This document shows positions 36,001 through 51,000 of a stretch of DNA of 64,000 bases, piece after piece (the stretch's first letter is position 1; every line of letters starts with the position of its first letter). The notes below the pieces were generated by a model that did not search any database, had not been told where the DNA came from, and saw only the letters and a program-made list of their open reading frames with translations. The stretch covers positions 426,001 through 490,000 of the forward strand of contig JAFEUB010001534.1 of the NCBI GenBank assembly GCA_024529925.1. Direction: 5' to 3'. The DNA is from Ophthalmolycus amberensis. Taxonomy: Eukaryota; Chordata; Actinopteri; Perciformes; Zoarcidae. Made by a program: the position numbers and the translations under genes.

Positions 36001-39000
36001 GGTTGAAGGAAAGGAGTATCTGTTCAGTGTCACCGCCTGCAACAAGTGTGGACCCGGAGAGCCGGCGTACATCGACGAGCCCATCAACGTCTCCTCTCCT
36101 GCCAGTCAGTATTTATTCTTTCAGTCTGACATTTATAAACTTCAGAGCTAAAAACAAGGGCACCGATTTCCTTTGTTGTCACCAGGTACAAACATTGTTT
36201 TAAACAAATGTCCAGAATCTCATCTACTTCCCGTCTTCTTTTTTTTTTGTCCCCAGCTGTACCTGATCCTCCTGAGAACCTCAAGTGGCGCGATAAGAGC
36301 GGAAAGACTATCTTCCTGTCCTGGGAGCCTCCGAAGTACGACGGCGGCACCCTGATCAAAGGCTACGTGGTGGACAAGTGTCAGCGTGGTACCGACAAGT
36401 GGGAACCCTGCGGTGACCCCATCCCTGAGATGAAGTAAGACCTGGTAGTTTGAGTCCACTTGCGTCGTGTTCTGTAGTTTTGGGGAACAGTCTTGTGTAA
36501 AACATGTTCTGTGCTCTCAGGTTGCAGGTGACCGGCCTGATCGAGGGCCAGTGGTACGCCTACAGAATCAGAGCTTTCAACAAGCTGGGAGCCGGCCGAC
36601 CCTGCAGGGCTACCGATGAGATCCAGGCAGTCGACGCCAGAGGTGGGCAAGCTAGTGCTCCTTCACACTAGATGCTGATTTAGGAGAAGGAACAGGAATA
36701 ATATTGCATTGGATGGGAAAAACCAGCCTTGGTTTATCATTCTTAAACTTGTACAGGTTACGAGGGTTGGTGAAGCAATGTGATGGGAAAGAGATCTCTA
36801 GACACCACTCTTAGAACTTAAAGGATATTTATGGAGCAAACAACACTTTTGACCTTCAGCTTTAGACTTTCTCATCACTGATGTCAGAGATTTATCCTGC
36901 ACTCAATCAGCTCCATGCAGGAAACAATGTGATTTAACTTTAACAAATATGTACGAAATAATTCAAATGGAATAAGAAGTAAGAGTAAAGGAACCAGGAT
37001 TATCAAAGAGCTGGAGGATTGTGTGTACTCTTCTACACGGGATGATCTTTCTTTTGTTCTCCCTGACCTTTTGATCTTTAAACATCTCCAACAGAGCCTC
37101 CAGAGATCCAGCTGGATGTGAAGCTGCTGGCCGGTCTGACCGCCAGGGCCGGTACCAAGATCGAGCTTCCGGCCGATGTCAAAGGAAAGCCTGATCCCCG
37201 GGTGAAGTGGACCAAGGCCGACCTGGTCCTCCGGGCAGATGACCGCATCATCATTGACACCCAGCCGGGACACTCTAAGCTGTCCATAGCCAACACCACG
37301 AGAGGAGACACCGCCACCTACATCATCGAGGCCGTCAACCCCTGTGGACGCGCCACCGCCACCATCGACGTCAACATTCTTGGTACTATTTTATTACCCG
37401 TTCTATAAAACCTAAGCTGTACCCCAAACTATAACCAGCTGTTATTGTTTGCCGTAACATCCGGTTTAGCATCAGTCAGCACACAACTCAACTTTCACAT
37501 TTCATTTGTTTTCTCCTCAAAAGAATTATGTGATGATTTAAGCAGCCTAGTCTAGTGTTAGCATGTCATCTCCAGTCAGAAAATGAAACAAATTCTTCTT
37601 CTTTCTGGTTAAAAAGCTATAAGTCATATAGACTGCATAGACTTGTTCAATCGTATCAAGATTAAATTCAATGTGTTCAGATTTGAGGTCTTGTAACTTT
37701 AGAAATGTCTCAAAGTCACCAACCTGCGCTGCCAGGATCCTGATGAGAGTCCGGAAGTATGAGCACATAACACCCATTCTGCACTCCCTACACTGGCTCC
37801 CTGTCTCATTCCGGATTGACTACAAAGTCCTACTACTTACACATAAATGCATGAATGGACATGCACCTCCCTACCTACAAGACCTCATCACTCCCCAAAT
37901 CTCCACCCGCACCCTCAGATCATCAAACAGCTCGCTCCTCCGGGTCCCCAGCACCAAGCTCCGCACCATGGGCGACCGGGCCGTTGGCTCGGCAGCTCCA
38001 CGCCTATGGACCAGTCTCCCTGACCACCTAAGGGCAACACAGACACTGGTCTCTTTTAAGACTGGCCTAAAAACCTTTTTATTCAGGAAAGCCTTTCTGA
38101 CCTAAATCACTGTCAGTTATTTCTTTTGTGTTTCTGTTCATTCACTGGTTTTTATTTTATTATCGTTTTTTTTTAAACTATGTTTTAACTATGTACTGGC
38201 TCTGTGGCACTCTGAGATTTTTTTTAAAATGAAAAGTGCGTTACAAATAAAATGCATTATTATTATTATTATTACCAACCTGGATGTAAATTTTGAGTCC
38301 TTTTCATGTCGCATCTCCTCTTCTTCAGATAAACCCGGCCCTCCAGCCGCCTTCGACATCTCCGAGATTACCAACGAGTCATGCCTCATGGCGTGGAACC
38401 CCCCCAGGGACGACGGCGGCTCGCCCATCACCAACTACATCGTGGAGAGTCGGCTGACGGACAAAGAGGAATGGGTGAAGCTGTCGGCCACGGTGAAACA
38501 CACCACGTTCAAGGCCTGCAAGCTCACGGCTCTGAAGGAGTACGTCTTCAGGATCAGTGCTGAGAACCAGTACGGCATCGGAGCACCTGCAGAGCATGTG
38601 CCGGTCATTGCAAAGTATTCCTTCGGTAAGTTGTTTTACAGTAATGTCTCACTATCCATCAAAATAGTTTCCTTTTTAAAGATGTGATGTAAAATATGAA
38701 TATTTAATAATGAATCACATTCATCACATGACACATTAAACAAACCAAAACACTGGCAATGAGGCAGATCTTAGGCAGATAATAATGAGAATTAATATGA
38801 AACTAAACTGAACGACCTGTCTCAGATCCCCCTGGTCCTCCAACCAGAGTCACTCCCTCCGACATCGCCAAGGACGCCGTGACCCTGACCTGGTTCGAGC
38901 CAGATGAGGATGGCGGCAGTCCAATTGTCGGATACTGGATCGAGAAGTTCGATCCGGAGAGCGACAAGTGGATCAGGTGCAACAAACTGCCCATCAAGGA

Positions 39001-42000
39001 CACGACCTTCAGGTAAATAATCACAGCCAATGAGGTGAAAGACGTTTGCATGTGAAGGAGAGATGTGGAATATTTTTCTCACCCTGCTTTCTTATGGCTG
39101 CAGGGTGAAAGGACTCCCCACCAAGAAGAAGTGCAGCTTCCGTGTTCTGGCTGAGAATCTAGCTGGACCTGGAAAACCGAGCGTAGAGACCGATCCGGTC
39201 CTCATCAAAGACCCCATCGGTACGTCACATGTCAATCAGTGCTAACGCTCTGCTGGAAGTGAGCGTAATCGGACGTTTCTAACAACACTGCACTCTTCTC
39301 CAGATCCTCCATGGGCTCCTGGTAAACCTGCCATCAGGGACGTCGGCAAGACAACGGCCCTGCTGGCGTGGACCAGGCCGGAGCACGATGGCGGAGCGAA
39401 GATCGAAGGCTACATCATCGAGTTCCAGAAGACTGGAAGCGAAGAGTGGATCCGCATCGCGGAGGACGTTCCTCAGACCGAGCACCAGCTGCAGGGCCTG
39501 ATAGAAAAGCAGGAGTACTCGTTCCGGGTCAAGGCCGTCAACAAGGCCGGCGAGAGCGAACCCAGCGAGCCCAGTGACCCCGTGGTCTGCAAAGAGAGAC
39601 TCTGTAAGTGCAAAATTGAGGGGCAGTGAGGGGGGGGGGGGGGGGGGGGGGCTGCACAGTGAGTCTTTTAAATACTAAATATTGGCATACCCTAAAACTC
39701 CTTGGCCAAACTATTACTCAACAAGACAATCTAGCTGTAGACACAAAGTTGAACAATGCTGGTGAATCACATTTGTTCCTTTTATCCGTGATTCCTCAAC
39801 ACAGGACATGTACGACCAGGAGTTATTGACTCAAATATGCTGCACGTGTTTGGGTTTCAAGACATTCGGACAAACCCCTCTTTCATTCACCTTTTTTTCT
39901 GTTCAACAGATGCTCCGTCGGCTCCTCAGTGGCTGGAGGTGGCCAACATCACCAAGATCAACGCTGACTTGAAGTGGCAGCTCCCCAGCAGCGACGGCGG
40001 CTCACCCATCACCAACTACGTGGTGGAGAAGAGGGACGTGAGGCGGAAGGCCTGGCAGTCCGTAGACACCACCGTCAAGGAGCTGAAGTACACCGTGTCT
40101 CCTCTGAACGAAGGGTCGCTCTACGTGTTCCGCGTCGCCGCTGAGAACGCCGTGGGGATGGGGGAGTTCTGTGAGCTGGAGGACGCCGTGCTCGCCAAAG
40201 ACACTTTCAGTAAGTTCTCAGCAGTGATCTGCATCATGGGTTCCTATCAAGTGGTAACCTACGGTGCTGAGGAATGACGCCAAACGCTAAAGTGTCAAAA
40301 ACTGCAGTTGCTCAAATGGCCACTTGAGGCTCTAAACGAGAGTTGATCTCCTTAGACCTCCATGTTAAAGAAAGATTTTTACAAACAACAGTTTGGTCTT
40401 TTTAGCTAATATCCTCGTTCATGACAACTCACCTGTTTGAAATCTGTTAAGGCTTCAAGTTAGGCATAATTAAGGGCGTGGCCTCTTTGCGAGACTCTTA
40501 GCGATCAACTTGGCAATCCAAAATGATCGAGAGTTGATCACATTGATAGGTTGGTTGTCCCTGCTGTAGGGGATGCGAGCAGGACTTTACACTTAGACTT
40601 TGTGATCTTCATTTTAAGACCATGCAGAGACAATAAGCTTCAGACAAACTGTCTGTTCTGGGTATTAATGTTTGTCTTGTTCTTTGCAGCAACTCCTGGA
40701 CCTCCTTATGCCCTGACGGTAGTGGAGGTCACCAAGAGACACGTGGAGCTGAAATGGGAAGCTCCCAAGAGCAACGGTGGAAGACCCATAACCAAGTAAG
40801 ACTACAAACTGCTGTACAACTACTGTGTCGACTGATATGAGGTGATGTACATGAGATGATGTTGAAAGTGTGAAGTGTGAAATCAGAGGTTTTCTGGGCA
40901 CAAAGGCCGTGAAACAACAGCTATGTCACCATCCACACTTTTCTTCACGATTAACGGAGTAACCTGCTCCTCAGGTACGTGATTGAAAAGAAAGAGAAGC
41001 TTGGAACTCGCTGGCTGAAGTGCTGCAAGACTCCGGACAAACAGACTCAGTTGAAGGTGACGGACGTAGACGAAGCCTCCGAGGTTCAGTTCCAGGTCAG
41101 AGCCGAGAATGAGGCCGGAGTCGGAGATCCGAGCGAACCCACCGAGATCTTCACCATCGAGGATGCAACCAGTAAGAGACCATTGAATATTCATAGCCGA
41201 TACAGTTATAAGGATTTATGATTGTGCCACAGTCAGAAACATTTCATCCTCCTCTCTTTCCAGGCGCTCCATCTCCTCCTCTGGCAGTGACCATCCCCGA
41301 CGCCAGCAGGGAGCACATCAACGTCACCTGGAAGCCTCCGGCCAAAGATGGCGGCTCCCCGATCACCGGCTACCATGTGGAGGTGGCCGAGGCCCGTCCG
41401 GAGCTGAAGTGGCTCAGGGTCAACAACAGACCCATCAAAGAGCTCAATTTCAGAATTGACGACGGAATCAAACCAGAGAAGAAGTACGTCATCAGGGTCC
41501 GTGCCATCAACTCAATCGGTGTTAGCGATCCCTCCGAGATCTCTGACAAGGTCTTCACCAAGGATCCCGACTGTGAGTATCAGCAGAATTTAAATTTAAC
41601 GATTCAAAAGAAGTCCAATCCAAACATTTACCACTTATTGATCCTGTCCTCTGCTTCCAAGGTGCTCCAACCATGAATTTGGAGGCGCAGGACGTGGTCG
41701 TGGTTGAAGGCGAGAAGCTGCACCTGAACATCCCTTACAGGGCGATCCCCACGCCCAAGATGGTTTGGCAGAAGGACACGGTGGAGTGCAAGGCCGACGA
41801 CCGGCTCTCCATGACTGTGGAGATGAACAACGCTCACCTGGAGCTGCTCAAGTGCACACGTGCCGACGCCGGCACCTACGCCATCACTCTGGAGAACAAC
41901 CTGGGAACCGCCACCGGGAACGTGAACGTCAAAGTCATCGGTAGGATGTGCTTCATGTAACTGTTCTCTGGAAATATAACACAGTACTTTTCTTATACTC

Positions 42001-45000
42001 TGTTGAACACATGCAGTCCAGTAATGATATATTTTTGTAAACCAGAGAGAGTTTCCCACCAATGAATTATATTAAGTTTAACATTTTAGACCATTTCTTG
42101 AGCTGGGGGACTTCATGACCTGCCCACAGTCCTGCTATTAGCACCCTCTCTGGACGAATTTCACTAGAAACAGACGAGGAAGACTCTGACACGTTCATGC
42201 TTTTCCTCTAGGACTCCCCAGTCAGTGTAAAGACATCACCTCCGGCGACGTCACCAAGAACTCCTGCCAGATCAGCTGGGAGGCCCCGGAGGACGACGGT
42301 GGCACCCCGATCGTCAGCTACACCCTGGAGCGCCGCGAAGCCTCCAAGAAGACCTACATGCCCGTCACATCGGGAGTGAACGTCCTGACCTGCGCCGTCA
42401 AAGACCTCTACGTCAACTGCGAGTATTACTTCAGAGTGAAGGCCATCAACAAGGTTGGAGCCGGAGAAAATCTGGAGCTACGCAACCCGGTCATCACAGA
42501 GGAAGTTAAACGTACGTTTTTCGGCTCAAGAACTTCAGAATGCTGATCAGTTTTGTCATTGTTAGTATGCTGAGGTTAGCATATGTAGACTTTTTCTGTC
42601 AATGGTTAATCAATTGGAGACCTGACATCACATTAAATTATCCACAACTTTAGACATTTATTGATGTTACAAGTTTCCCTCAAGTCAGTTGAGTGAGCCT
42701 GCTGGGCTTAAATCAACCAATAGGATAATCCTATTAAATGAGATGAAACTTGAGCATATACTCTGGGATTATAGATCTGTAGAAACAGCTCAGATATTTA
42801 CCATCTGTTGTTGATATCAACTCCACAGAGAAACCCGACCCCCCCATCCAGGTGGAGGCTCAAGACCCAACATCCAAGTCCATCAAAGTCACCTGGAAGG
42901 CTCCGGACTGCGACGGCGGCTGTCCTATCCAGGGTTACATCGTGGAGAAGATGGCGAAAGATGGTGACCGCTACGAGAGGGTCACCCCGAGCCTGGTCCC
43001 CGGTTTCTCCTACGTGGTGACAGGCCTGACAGAGGAAGTGGAGTACCAGTTCAGGGTCCGAGCCGAGAACGCCGCTGGAGTCAGCGAGCCGTCCCGCAGC
43101 ACACAGCTCATGAAGGCTGCAGACCCCGTCGGTAAGAAAGACGACAGTTCATTTACACATACATTAGCTTTAAAACTTCAGATAAGAAGTAGCTACATCT
43201 CATAACTCTCCTTCCATTTTCAGACAAACCGAAGGTTACCCTCCACGCTCGTGTGCAGTCCGGTCTGTGCATTAAGAAGGGCGAGGAGATCCGCATCGAC
43301 GCCTACATCTCCGGCTCCCCGTATCCCAAAGTCAGCTGGCTGAGGAACAACAAGGACATCACCAAAGAGCCAACCAAGAAGGTTGGCCCAACAGTCAAGA
43401 AGAAGAAGAAGACAGGGGCCAAGGTTCGTGTCCTCAGAGGGACAATGAGAGTCCTGAACGTTTGAGTTAAAGAGTTAATACATCCCTTCCTTTATTCCCT
43501 TCAGGTTTCTGAACCAGAGGAGGAGTTTGTCACTCCGATGCGTGAGCGTCTGGGTCTGGATCAGACCCAGAGGGGTCAGTCTGCACTGATGATCCGCGAC
43601 GCCGTCAGGGTCGACCACGGCGACTTCACCATCCAGGTGGAGAACACGCACGGTGTCGCCACCGCCTGCTGCTTCGTCAACGTCCTCGGTAAGACGGACA
43701 TTTATCTACTTGACGTTGAGTCAAATGTGTTAATCCTCCTGAGATTAAACATTGACTCTGTTCTTCTGCAGACAAACCCGGCGCTCCGATCAACTTCACC
43801 TTCGACGACATCAGGAACACCTCGGTCGTCTGTAACTGGGAGCCTCCTGAGGACGACGGAGGCAGCGAGATCCTGAACTACATGCTGGAGAAGAAGGACA
43901 ACAAGAATGAGGAGGTTGGCTGGATCACCGTCACCTCCACGCTAAAGGGCACCAGCTGCCCCATCACCAAACTCATCGAAGGGAAGGAGTACATCTTCAG
44001 GGTCACCGCCGAGAACAAATTTGGCTGCGGGCCGCCGTGTGTGTCCGATCCGGTGGTCGCCAAGAACCAGTTCGGTGAGTAAAGAACAGGAAAGAAACAG
44101 ATGCATGACCTTTGACCTCAGACAGTTAAAGGTATCTGATGCAATACATGTTACGCTGTAACCACCAACATACATGATTTTACAAATGTTAATCTTTTGT
44201 CTTAACTTTGGCCGTATAGAGAATGACACATTGAACACTTTCTTTTTCCCTTTTCCACAAATCTAAAAGAGCCTTAAGTCACTCATCCTATCTCGTCCCC
44301 CCCCCCCCTTCAGATCCTCCCGACGCTCCCAACACCCCCAGAGTCCACGAGGTGACGGCGAGCTCCGCCCACATCTCCTGGCACGAGCCGAAGGACAACG
44401 GCAGCCCGATCCTGGGCTACTGGATCGAGAGGAAGGAGGTGAATAGCAAACACTGGACCCGAGTTAACCGAGTCCTCCTTAACTCTCTGGATGTGAAGGT
44501 CAGCGGCCTCATGGAGGGACTCACCTACATCTTCAGAGTTTGTGCAGAGAACCTGGCCGGGCCCGGGCCCTTCAGCGAGCCCACCGACCGCACCGTCGCC
44601 ATGGACGCCATCCGTAAGTTCTCAGTCCGGACGAGGTCGATGTGGCTTTAGTTCCAGCTCGCTGGTCAGAACGCCGTCTACCGGTTCACATTTTAAATTG
44701 ACTCATCGCGCCACCTGCTGCGGTGGAGGGCCAACTACTTGTTTCTATAGGTTACATCTGTTTGTACTTCTGAGATCTGCTGTATTTGTTTCTGAAGCAG
44801 GAGATCTTTGTTTCATAGGTAGGTTGTGTTAGTGAAACATTTGATTTTCTTTCCACATCAGACTTCTTGGTGGATGTTCTGTACGTTTAGCGCCCCCGTA
44901 TGGCCGCTCATTGCCATTTATCAAAATGTCAGTTCAAGGAAATCTAGATCAACTATAGCTGAAATATTTGATGGACCATGGAGGGACAAAAAGAAACAGT

Positions 45001-48000
45001 TTAAAGGACGACACAAAAGCATAGCAGTAGTTTCTATTAGGAGCATTCGGCTCGGCCTCATTGTTTTCCATCATTACTACCGACTGAAAAGAGCAAATTG
45101 ATCGTTAACTCGTACTTTTAGCGCCCCCCTGTGGCTGATTAGAAGGCTATCCAGAATGCTGGACGCATCAAATAAATGAGTTCCCCAAATTATACTGAAA
45201 TGGAGTTTGGCAGCTTTTGGTTTAATTTATTTTCTTTTGCACTATTTGGTTGAATTCACATCAGTAGGATTAATCCACCTCTGCCCCTCCCCCACCCAGT
45301 GCCTCCTGGCCCCCCCACCCCATGGATCGTGGACACTGGGAAGGATTCAGTCATCGTGGCCTGGAAGCCCCCTCTGTACAACGGCGGAGGAGACATCCTG
45401 GGATACCACCTTGAGAAGGTGCAGGAAGTTCATTCAGTAACTCCTCCTTCGTCTGAAGGTGCAGATGACGTCCTGTGACGTTGACCTTGGATGTTAAACT
45501 CTGGATTTCTGATCCCAGGTTTTGGCCGGAGAGAAGGAGTGGACTCGCAGCACAGAGTTCAGGTGTAAAGAGCTGACGTATACGGTGACCGGTCTGACAG
45601 AGGGAGCGGATTATTACATCCGCGTCATCGCCATCAACGATGCCGGACCTGGAGCTCCCGGTGTGACCGAACCCGTCACCGTGAAAGAGCCTGAAGGTAC
45701 GGGCAGTTTTATTATCCATGTAACGAGATGCTACTTTATCTCTTATCGTGCCCCAAAGCTCACCAAAGTTAACATTCCTATCAGGACTGAAAATGTTTGG
45801 TGAGGAACATTAGAGCCCCCTTAAAAATTGCTAAAATTGAGCCCCTTGTTGTACTTTCACCTACATGCATGACATTTGGTAGACTGGTCTATCACGTCGA
45901 GACGCACGAAAAAGCCTCTTGGAGGTATAGCCAATTTTGATTAGAACTATGAATTGTTTCTATAACTGCCTCAGAAAGCTCAAATCTAATTCATCACTTC
46001 CTACAGCTGCTTCATAGTGAATTCTTTCCAGGCTGGAGAACTTGTTTGTGCTTTTACTGTGAAACAGCAACAGGAAATGTAATGCTGTCCTTGTCATTCA
46101 GAAACTCCCGCTGTCGACTTCGACTCCTCCGTGAAGAACGGCGTGACGATCAAGGCCGGTGAGCTGCTGAGGCTTCCCGCCGTGGTGACCGGCCGACCCC
46201 AGCCCGAAGTCAAGTGGGCCAAAGACGAAGCAGAGATCGACAAAGAGCGCTTGATCGTGGAGACGGAGGGCAAGAACACCGCTCTGTTCATCAAGAAGGC
46301 CGTGAGGGCGGATAACGGGAAGTACCAGGTCTCCGGTACCAATGGAAGCGGGACCAAGACCGCCGAGACCAGAGTGGACGTCATGGGTCAGTGTTGAATG
46401 AATACAGTTAATCGCAAACATACAACCTCTTCAGTAGGAGGACTAACTGCTGACTAACAACCAGCCAACAAGCCGTGTATATAAGCCGTCCAGGGAACCA
46501 CTGCGTTACTGTAGGACACTGTTTAAAAATTCAAATTAATTCCATGTGATTCTTATTGTTAAGAAGTCAAACAAACATTTTTACTGGCCTTTGTCTCCGT
46601 AGACGTCCCCGGACCGGTGGTGGACCTGAAGACGGTGGTGGTGACCAAGAAGAAAATCACCCTCACCTGGTCCGACCCCTTGGATAACGGCGGCAGCGAG
46701 ATCTTCGGCTACGAGGTGCTGAGGAAGGACGCCAAGATGAAACTCTTCCGCCAGCCTATCGAGACGGCGTCCTGCAAGTGCGAAATTCTGGACCTGCTGG
46801 CCGGCGAGGAGTACGACTTCAGGGTCGTCGCCAGGAACAAGTACGGCGACGGAGTTCCGGCCGACCTGGGACCCATCCTGGCAGCGGATCCCAAAGGTAA
46901 AGCCACCAAAATATGACCAGCCTTTGACACTAGATGACGAATTGTGACTCCTGAAGGTCTGTCGGAACATTTGTTCGGTGTTGACTGACCTCCTCCTCAT
47001 TTTTCCAGGTACTCCATCTGCTCCTGAGAAGCTGCACTACACCGACAGAAGCAAGAGCACCATCACCTTGGCCTGGCAGCCGCCTCGCACCGATGGCGGC
47101 AGCCCCATCCTTGGCTACCTCGTGGAGAAGATGAGGTCGGATGGCACCGAGTTCGAAGCTGCGAACCGCAAGCTCTTCACCGAGTGCTGCGGGACCATCG
47201 AGAACCTGTCGGAGAACCAGGAGTACCAGTTCCGAGTCAAAGCCGTGACCGAGGTCGGGGACGGAGATCCCTCCAAGCCCATCACCGTCACGATCCAAGA
47301 CGATGAGAGTAAGAAACTCTCTCTGAAAATGCTTGAAAGACACTTTGATTAGATTGATTGATTTTAGTCAGGCTGATCTGGTTCAGCTAAACTCTCAAAA
47401 GGTGAACAGTTTAGAGTTAAAGATGTTTGTTTGTCCACAGTTTCTCCAGTTATAACCATCCTGAAGTTCTTCAAGAGCAACGCCATAATCGTGAGGAAAG
47501 GCTCTGCCATCGACATCCCGGCGGAGGTGAAGGGACTTCCTCTGCCGACGCTCCAGTGGATGAAGGACAACGTGGTGATCGAGAAACCTGAAAATGAAGA
47601 GAAGATGACGATGGAGACTGAAGAGGTCAGAACTGACTCGTGTGTTCATGTCCGGAGGATAAATATCTCAACAGATACAGGCCAGATGAAACCATGTCCT
47701 TTCTGTTTCTAGCGCCACCTTCAGGACAGGCGTGACTTTTTGTCAGTGATATGTTTTGATCCTTCTGATAAAAAGCTCCTCTTCTTATGTTCTTTTATTT
47801 CATCTCTTAAAGTGTGCTTGCTTTTGAAGTCTCCATGTTTGTAAAGCACAGTTGAACGTCCTTGTGTATGAATGAGGCTGTGTCAATAAATCTACTTGCC
47901 CTCTGGTCTTCAGGTGACCCGGACCACTCTGAGGACTAAGATCGCCTTCCCAGACACCATCAGGCAGGACAAGGGCAACTACAAGCTGGTGGCTGAAAAC

Positions 48001-51000
48001 TGTTTCGGCAAAGCTGAGCACGTCATCCGGGTCGAGATCCTCGGTAAGAACATTGAGTCGTTTCCTCGTTTCCATCGTTACTCTTTGTTGTGAGATTAAT
48101 AATAAAAGCAGTCTCTACCTGTGGAGCCTTTACGTTAACACAAACCTCTTGCGTTCTCAGACCGTCCTCTTCCTCCGAGGAACATCGTGGTCTCGGACAT
48201 CAAGGCCGACTCGTGCTATCTGACCTGGGACCCCCCGGAGGACAACGGGGGTAGCGAGATCACCAACTACACCGTGGAGCGCAGGGACGCCAGCAAGAAG
48301 AAGTCAGACTTCGAGGTCCTGACCATCAACCTCATCGACAGGAGATACGGGGTGAGTCAGCGTCTGGACTTTCATCCATTCATGGTGACAACAAGCTACT
48401 ACTCTGAGAAGACGGTTCATCTTATCATAAGATATACTTTCATTCTGACTCGAGACCTGTTTCTACTTCCAAGGTTCAACTGTGTTCATCCCGTAGATAC
48501 GTGTTCTGATAGTAGACCCTCTAAAACCAAACCCCATCATTTGCTTTAACTCTCCTGTAAACAAGTAAGATCTCAAAGATCTCAAAGAAAGCTCCTGAAA
48601 TCTGTATTTCAACTCAACCGGACTAACTACAAAACTAGAACAATTGTCTCTTTTTTCTATTTAATTAGTATCAAAATCAAAAAGAAAGTCCATAAAATAA
48701 ACCATGATTATGTGTCTCCATCTCAACTTGATCACCACTGACCCGGTTCTGATCCTTCAGGTCTACAAACTGGACTTGAACGGAGCCTTCCAGTTCAGGA
48801 TCAAAGCCGTGAACAAGTACGGTTTGAGCGACGGCTGCGACTCGGAGAAAGTCCAGCTCGGGGACCCGTTTGGCCTCCCCGGACCTCCGCGTAACCCCAA
48901 AATCATCGCGGCCACAGCGACCACCATGACCGTGACCTGGGACCCTCCTCTGGACAACGGCGGCTCCACCATCCAGGGCTACTGGCTGGAGAAGAGAGAG
49001 CGCGGCGCTGTGTACTGGGGCCGCGTGAACCGAGGTTCCATCACCAAGCCGTCGGTGAAAGGCCTCGAGTACACCGTGCTCAAGCTCATTGAAGGATCCG
49101 AGTACCAGTTCAGGATCGCAGCCTGCAACGCCGCAGGAGTCGGACCGCCATGCCAGTCCAGCGAGTGCCGCTACGCCGTGGATCCATGCAGTGAGTGTTC
49201 AGGTCTCATCTCTGCAGACCAGCTGACCGTCTGGGGAAAGTTTGAGCTTTACACTTTTCATTTTTAAACAGAACCCACAAACCCACTCTGCTGGTTCTGC
49301 TGCGGAGGTAGAACACTGAGAGAACTTCATCGGTTTAGTAATGAATTAGTTCCCTGCAGTGATTAATACAACAATATCTATACAAAGAGAGTAGAACGGT
49401 ATTTCTTGTGGGACGAGGTTTTAAACTTAAAGCTTATTTTTATAACGTATTTGAATGTATTTAATGTAATAACTGAAGGTCAGACTGTGATGTTAGCTGC
49501 TCATTTCTACATTATTGTTACAATTCTTCAGATTAGTTCATCAGTCAGTTAGTGGAGATTTGTGCTCAGTGAAATATTACATGAAGTGATTTTATGGATA
49601 AATGAGGAGATTTATGTGAGCAGCCCAGTCAGCTTCACATCACAGTCCTGTAAACATCCTAAAGAGGTTTTTCTTTGGTTCTCAAGTCTCTCTCTCTCTC
49701 TCTCTCTCTCCCTCTCGCTCTCTCTCTCCTCCCTCAGAACCTCCCACCCCTCCTGGGTACCCCGAGGTTAAAGACAAGACCAAGAACAGCATCACGCTCA
49801 CCTGGAGCCCGCCAGACAGAGATGGCGGCAGCCCCGTCATGGGTTACATCATCGAGGTCCACGAGGAGGGCTCTCCTGATTGGAGGAGGGTGAACCCCGC
49901 CGACAAGCTCCACCCGTCAACCGAAATCACCGTGCCGGACCTGAAGGAGGGCAAGAAGTGCAAGTTTAGGATCTACGCGGTGAATGCTGCCGGAAACTCA
50001 GAGCCCGCCAAGACGGGAGACATCCTGGTTCAGGACATCCTGAGTAAGAGACCTGATCGTAGTACAAGACCTGATCCTGAAAGGCTATTATGAATAATGA
50101 TTATTTATTATGGTCATCTTTAATTCATTTAAACCAGACGTCTCAGTAACTGAGTACCGAGGCATCTGGTTAAAAGACTTAAAGACTCAGACTGTGTTCT
50201 GAATCTGGAGCGGACGTTGTTTGGATGTATTTTGTTCGATGAATAAATATCTCAGAGCACGCTGCTTTTGAAACAGCTGGTTTCTTTGCGTTTGTTCTCC
50301 AGTCGAGCCGTTGATGTCTCTGGACGTCAACGCTGAAGATCTGATGAACTGCAGAGCCGGAACCCCCATCAGGATTCCTGTCACCGTCACCGGACGACCC
50401 GTTCCCAAAGTCACCTGGACCTTCGACGGAACCGCCGAGACCGAGAAGAAGAACGATCTCCACACGCTGCCCGTCGACTCCGAGGTCAGATGCTTTGCTT
50501 TGTTCGTACAATATCTGAGTGATGGTTATCTTATGTCTTCATAAAATATATACATATGTACATATAAAACGTGTTCCCTCTCAGATCCAGTCCACCGACA
50601 CGACCTCAGTGGTCCTGATCCCAGAGAGCAAGCTCAACCACAGCGGCCGATACATCATCAACGCAGAGAGCATTGCCGGACACAAGGTGGTCAAAGTCAG
50701 AGTCAACGTGCTCGGTACGTAAATACTCAAAGGCTTGTGGAGTGAAATGCATTGTGGGTTCTCCAAAAGACTCAAGAACAATGATTCGGAAAACAGAGAA
50801 ATTCAGAAAGCAGATTAGAGAATGAAGACAGATTGTCACTTCTCCGTCTTCAGACCTCCCCGGACCTCCGAGAGACCTGAAGGTCAGCGACGTGACGAGA
50901 GGAACCTGCCGACTCACCTGGAAACCTCCGGCGAGCGACGGAGGACAGAGAGTGAAGAGCTACTTCATCGAGAAGAAGACTGTGGACGGCAAAGCCTGGA

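Noticed and set aside
37671..38105. 144-codon frame with reverse-transcriptase C-terminal similarity as a gene
   Set aside because: It is a 5'-truncated LINE fragment in an intron, annotated as a mobile element.
49562..49893. Frames around the CT microsatellite
   Set aside because: They are repeat-driven (SLSLSL) and out of phase with the Fn3 exon starting at 49738.
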